Origin: a virus
DNA: 36,073 bases
Virus record (IMG/VR): IMGVR_UViG_3300044800_000006
Span: 1 to 36,073 of that record
Strand: one strand, 5' to 3'
Shown: positions 35,333 to 36,073 of the stretch, piece by piece
Layout of the letters: the number at the start of each line of letters is the position of its first letter
How positions within the stretch are numbered: position 1 is the stretch's first letter
Made by a program: the position numbers and the translations under genes
The notes under the pieces: generated by a model
What the model was told of the DNA's origin: nothing
The model's database searches: none
What the model saw: only the letters and a program-made list of their open reading frames with translations

Positions 35333-35394
35333 TTAACCTCCTTTTAATATCTGTCTCCTGTGGTGCGGTGTTTTCTGCTGTTAATGTGCTATAA

Positions 35395-35512
35395 GTTGGA
35401 GGCAAGACTCAAACCTTGCGTGTGCTAATTTTTTGGGTGTTCTATGGATTCAACCCTCGGATTAGCCAGAGGTTTTCCAGACCCCCGCTATCGTATTCTC
35501 AGCCACTCCAAC
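35395..35512 (-). tRNA. tRNA-Ser(GGA)-like, class II with oversized variable arm
   Basis: Acceptor GTTGGAG (35512-35506) pairs with CTCCAAC (35401-35395), seven perfect pairs. D-stem GCT/AGC (3 bp). Anticodon stem GGGGT/ACCTC with loop CTGGAAA gives anticodon GGA (35478-35476), serine. T-stem GCAAG/CTTGC (5 bp). The variable region is 49 nt (35420-35468) against about 16-20 in ordinary tRNA-Ser, and forms GCTAAT/ATTAGC with an inner GGGT/ACCC. Odd points: D-loop lacks GG, T-loop is eight bases with T for C56, discriminator is T, CCA is not encoded. Real tRNA or decayed relative. Confidence 0.65.
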
Positions 35513-35566
35513 TTGTAATACACTAAATCACTTTGATAATACTCTAATATTATAAATTGCAACACT

Positions 35567-35878
35567 CTATTTTATTTTGTTTATATTTTGTTTTATTTGG
35601 CTTACGGATTGGTTGAAGCCGTGAGGGTATCTTTGCATATCAGTAGAAAACTTTTTATCTATTACTTTGAATCTTGGCAAAACACTCAAACACTCCTCTA
35701 TCGTCTCCCGTCTTGTTCTTTTGAGGGCATCGAGCAACATTTCAAGAGGTTTTGGTCGCATACCACAGACAAAACAAGCATCGTAACCTGACATCTCCAG
35801 GAGTTTCTTCAGGGATTTAATATACCGTTCCGTCTCTTTGATAAGTTCGGCTTCTTCTAAACTATCTTTGGGTTTCAT
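35567..35878 (-). CDS. Hypothetical protein, 103 aa
   Basis: ATG 35876-35878 overlaps the previous stop (ATGA). Helical, charged, with one CFVCGMRPKPLE segment (CxxC) near 35-46. The C-terminus has many Asn/Gln/Ser. Upstream of the tRNA-like gene in the right-end block. Not recognised. Confidence 0.7.
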   Translation of the reverse strand: MKPKDSLEEAELIKETERYIKSLKKLLEMSGYDACFVCGMRPKPLEMLLDALKRTRRETIEECLSVLPRFKVIDKKFSTDMQRYPHGFNQSVSQIKQNINKIK

Positions 35879-35988
35879 TTTATTACCTTTCCAACCTTAT
35901 ATTTTCCATTTGCCATATCTTCATTAAACTTTTTAATTCGTTCAGCTCTGATTTTCATATACTCTTTTTTATCAATCGGTCGGGTCAA
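35875..35988 (-). CDS. Small basic protein, about 37 aa
   Basis: TTG start at 35986-35988 with AAGGAAGG upstream; an internal ATG at 35958 would give 27 residues. Lys/Arg/Asn/Glu-rich helix. Ends in ATGA overlap with the next gene, which supports translation. Confidence 0.5.
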   Translation of the reverse strand: MTRPIDKKEYMKIRAERIKKFNEDMANGKYKVGKVIK

Positions 35989-36016
35989 ATTGCAGTAACC
36001 TTCCTTGTTAGTTTAT

Positions 36017-36073
36017 CTAATTGCTCCCCTTAAATATAACTACCATACTTGGGAAGGGTGCAGAACCACTTCC
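36017..36073 (-). CDS. Dam-type adenine methylase, C-terminal fragment
   Basis: Eighteen residues run in from the right edge, GSGSAPFPSMVVIFKGSN, and end in TAG. APFPSMVV is the closing segment of phage DNA N-6-adenine methyltransferases of the Dam type as I know them. Methylation motifs DPPY etc. lie outside the window. If the contig is circular, this gene would follow the left-edge repeat gene. Confidence 0.6.
   Translation of the reverse strand, partial: GSGSAPFPSMVVIFKGSN

Overview
The window looks like most of the genome of a tailed, podovirus-like bacteriophage, AT-rich overall, with almost every gene on the minus strand. The capsid-assembly set (TerS candidate, intein-containing TerL, portal, scaffold, coat, a head-tail adaptor and nozzle-like protein, large internal virion proteins, no long tape measure or sheath) supports this. 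Genes are packed with 1-11 nt overlaps and good Shine-Dalgarno (SD) sequences. TGA is used as a stop, so the standard stop set applies. The two ends both lie inside minus-strand genes (a repeat-containing DUF6745-like gene at the left, the C-terminus of a Dam-type methylase at the right), so the molecule probably continues or is circularly permuted. The host cannot be named from the sequence; consensus sigma70-type promoters and AGGAGG-type SDs show only an ordinary bacterial expression system.

Left operon (minus, about 4300 down to 1): a perfect TTGACA-17-TATAAT promoter at 4306-4334, a 5' leader with several long-range complementary helices including a predicted pseudoknot, then small membrane proteins, a lysozyme-like transglycosylase, an acidic protein, a RecB/YqaJ-type nuclease, an SSB-like protein, a replication-initiator candidate, and a pair of conserved hypothetical genes (RHGD/HEEH protein and DUF6745-like protein with 12-bp coding repeats). 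A divergent plus-strand promoter and apparently leaderless gene sit opposite, with a palindromic operator candidate between the two promoters.

Right operon (minus, about 34,270 down to 4744): starts with another structured leader RNA, then HNH, small genes, TerS candidate, C5 methylase, TerL, sigma-like factor, adaptor, nozzle-like protein, tail appendage, internal virion proteins, portal, scaffold, coat and a terminator. An eight-gene glycan cassette follows (glycosyltransferases, a methyltransferase, a sugar nucleotidyltransferase fusion, a WecB-like epimerase and a zinc-ribbon protein), then tail fibre and lysis genes (CHAP endolysin, holin candidate, several tiny membrane peptides). A short plus-strand membrane-protein gene with its own near-consensus promoter is inserted between tail genes like a 'moron'.

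Right end (34.3-36.07 kb): a short GC-rich stretch with small genes, several strong RNA hairpins, a tRNA-Ser(GGA)-like gene with an outsized variable arm, and the methylase fragment.

Most notable: the TerL gene is interrupted at its third nuclease motif by an intein whose HNH homing endonuclease is encoded out of frame, inside the intein, so about 546 nt encode two proteins. Also notable are six copies of TAGCATCTTTAG at structural-gene junctions beside a phage sigma-like gene, two structured 5' leaders, and the tRNA-Ser with a 49-nt variable region.
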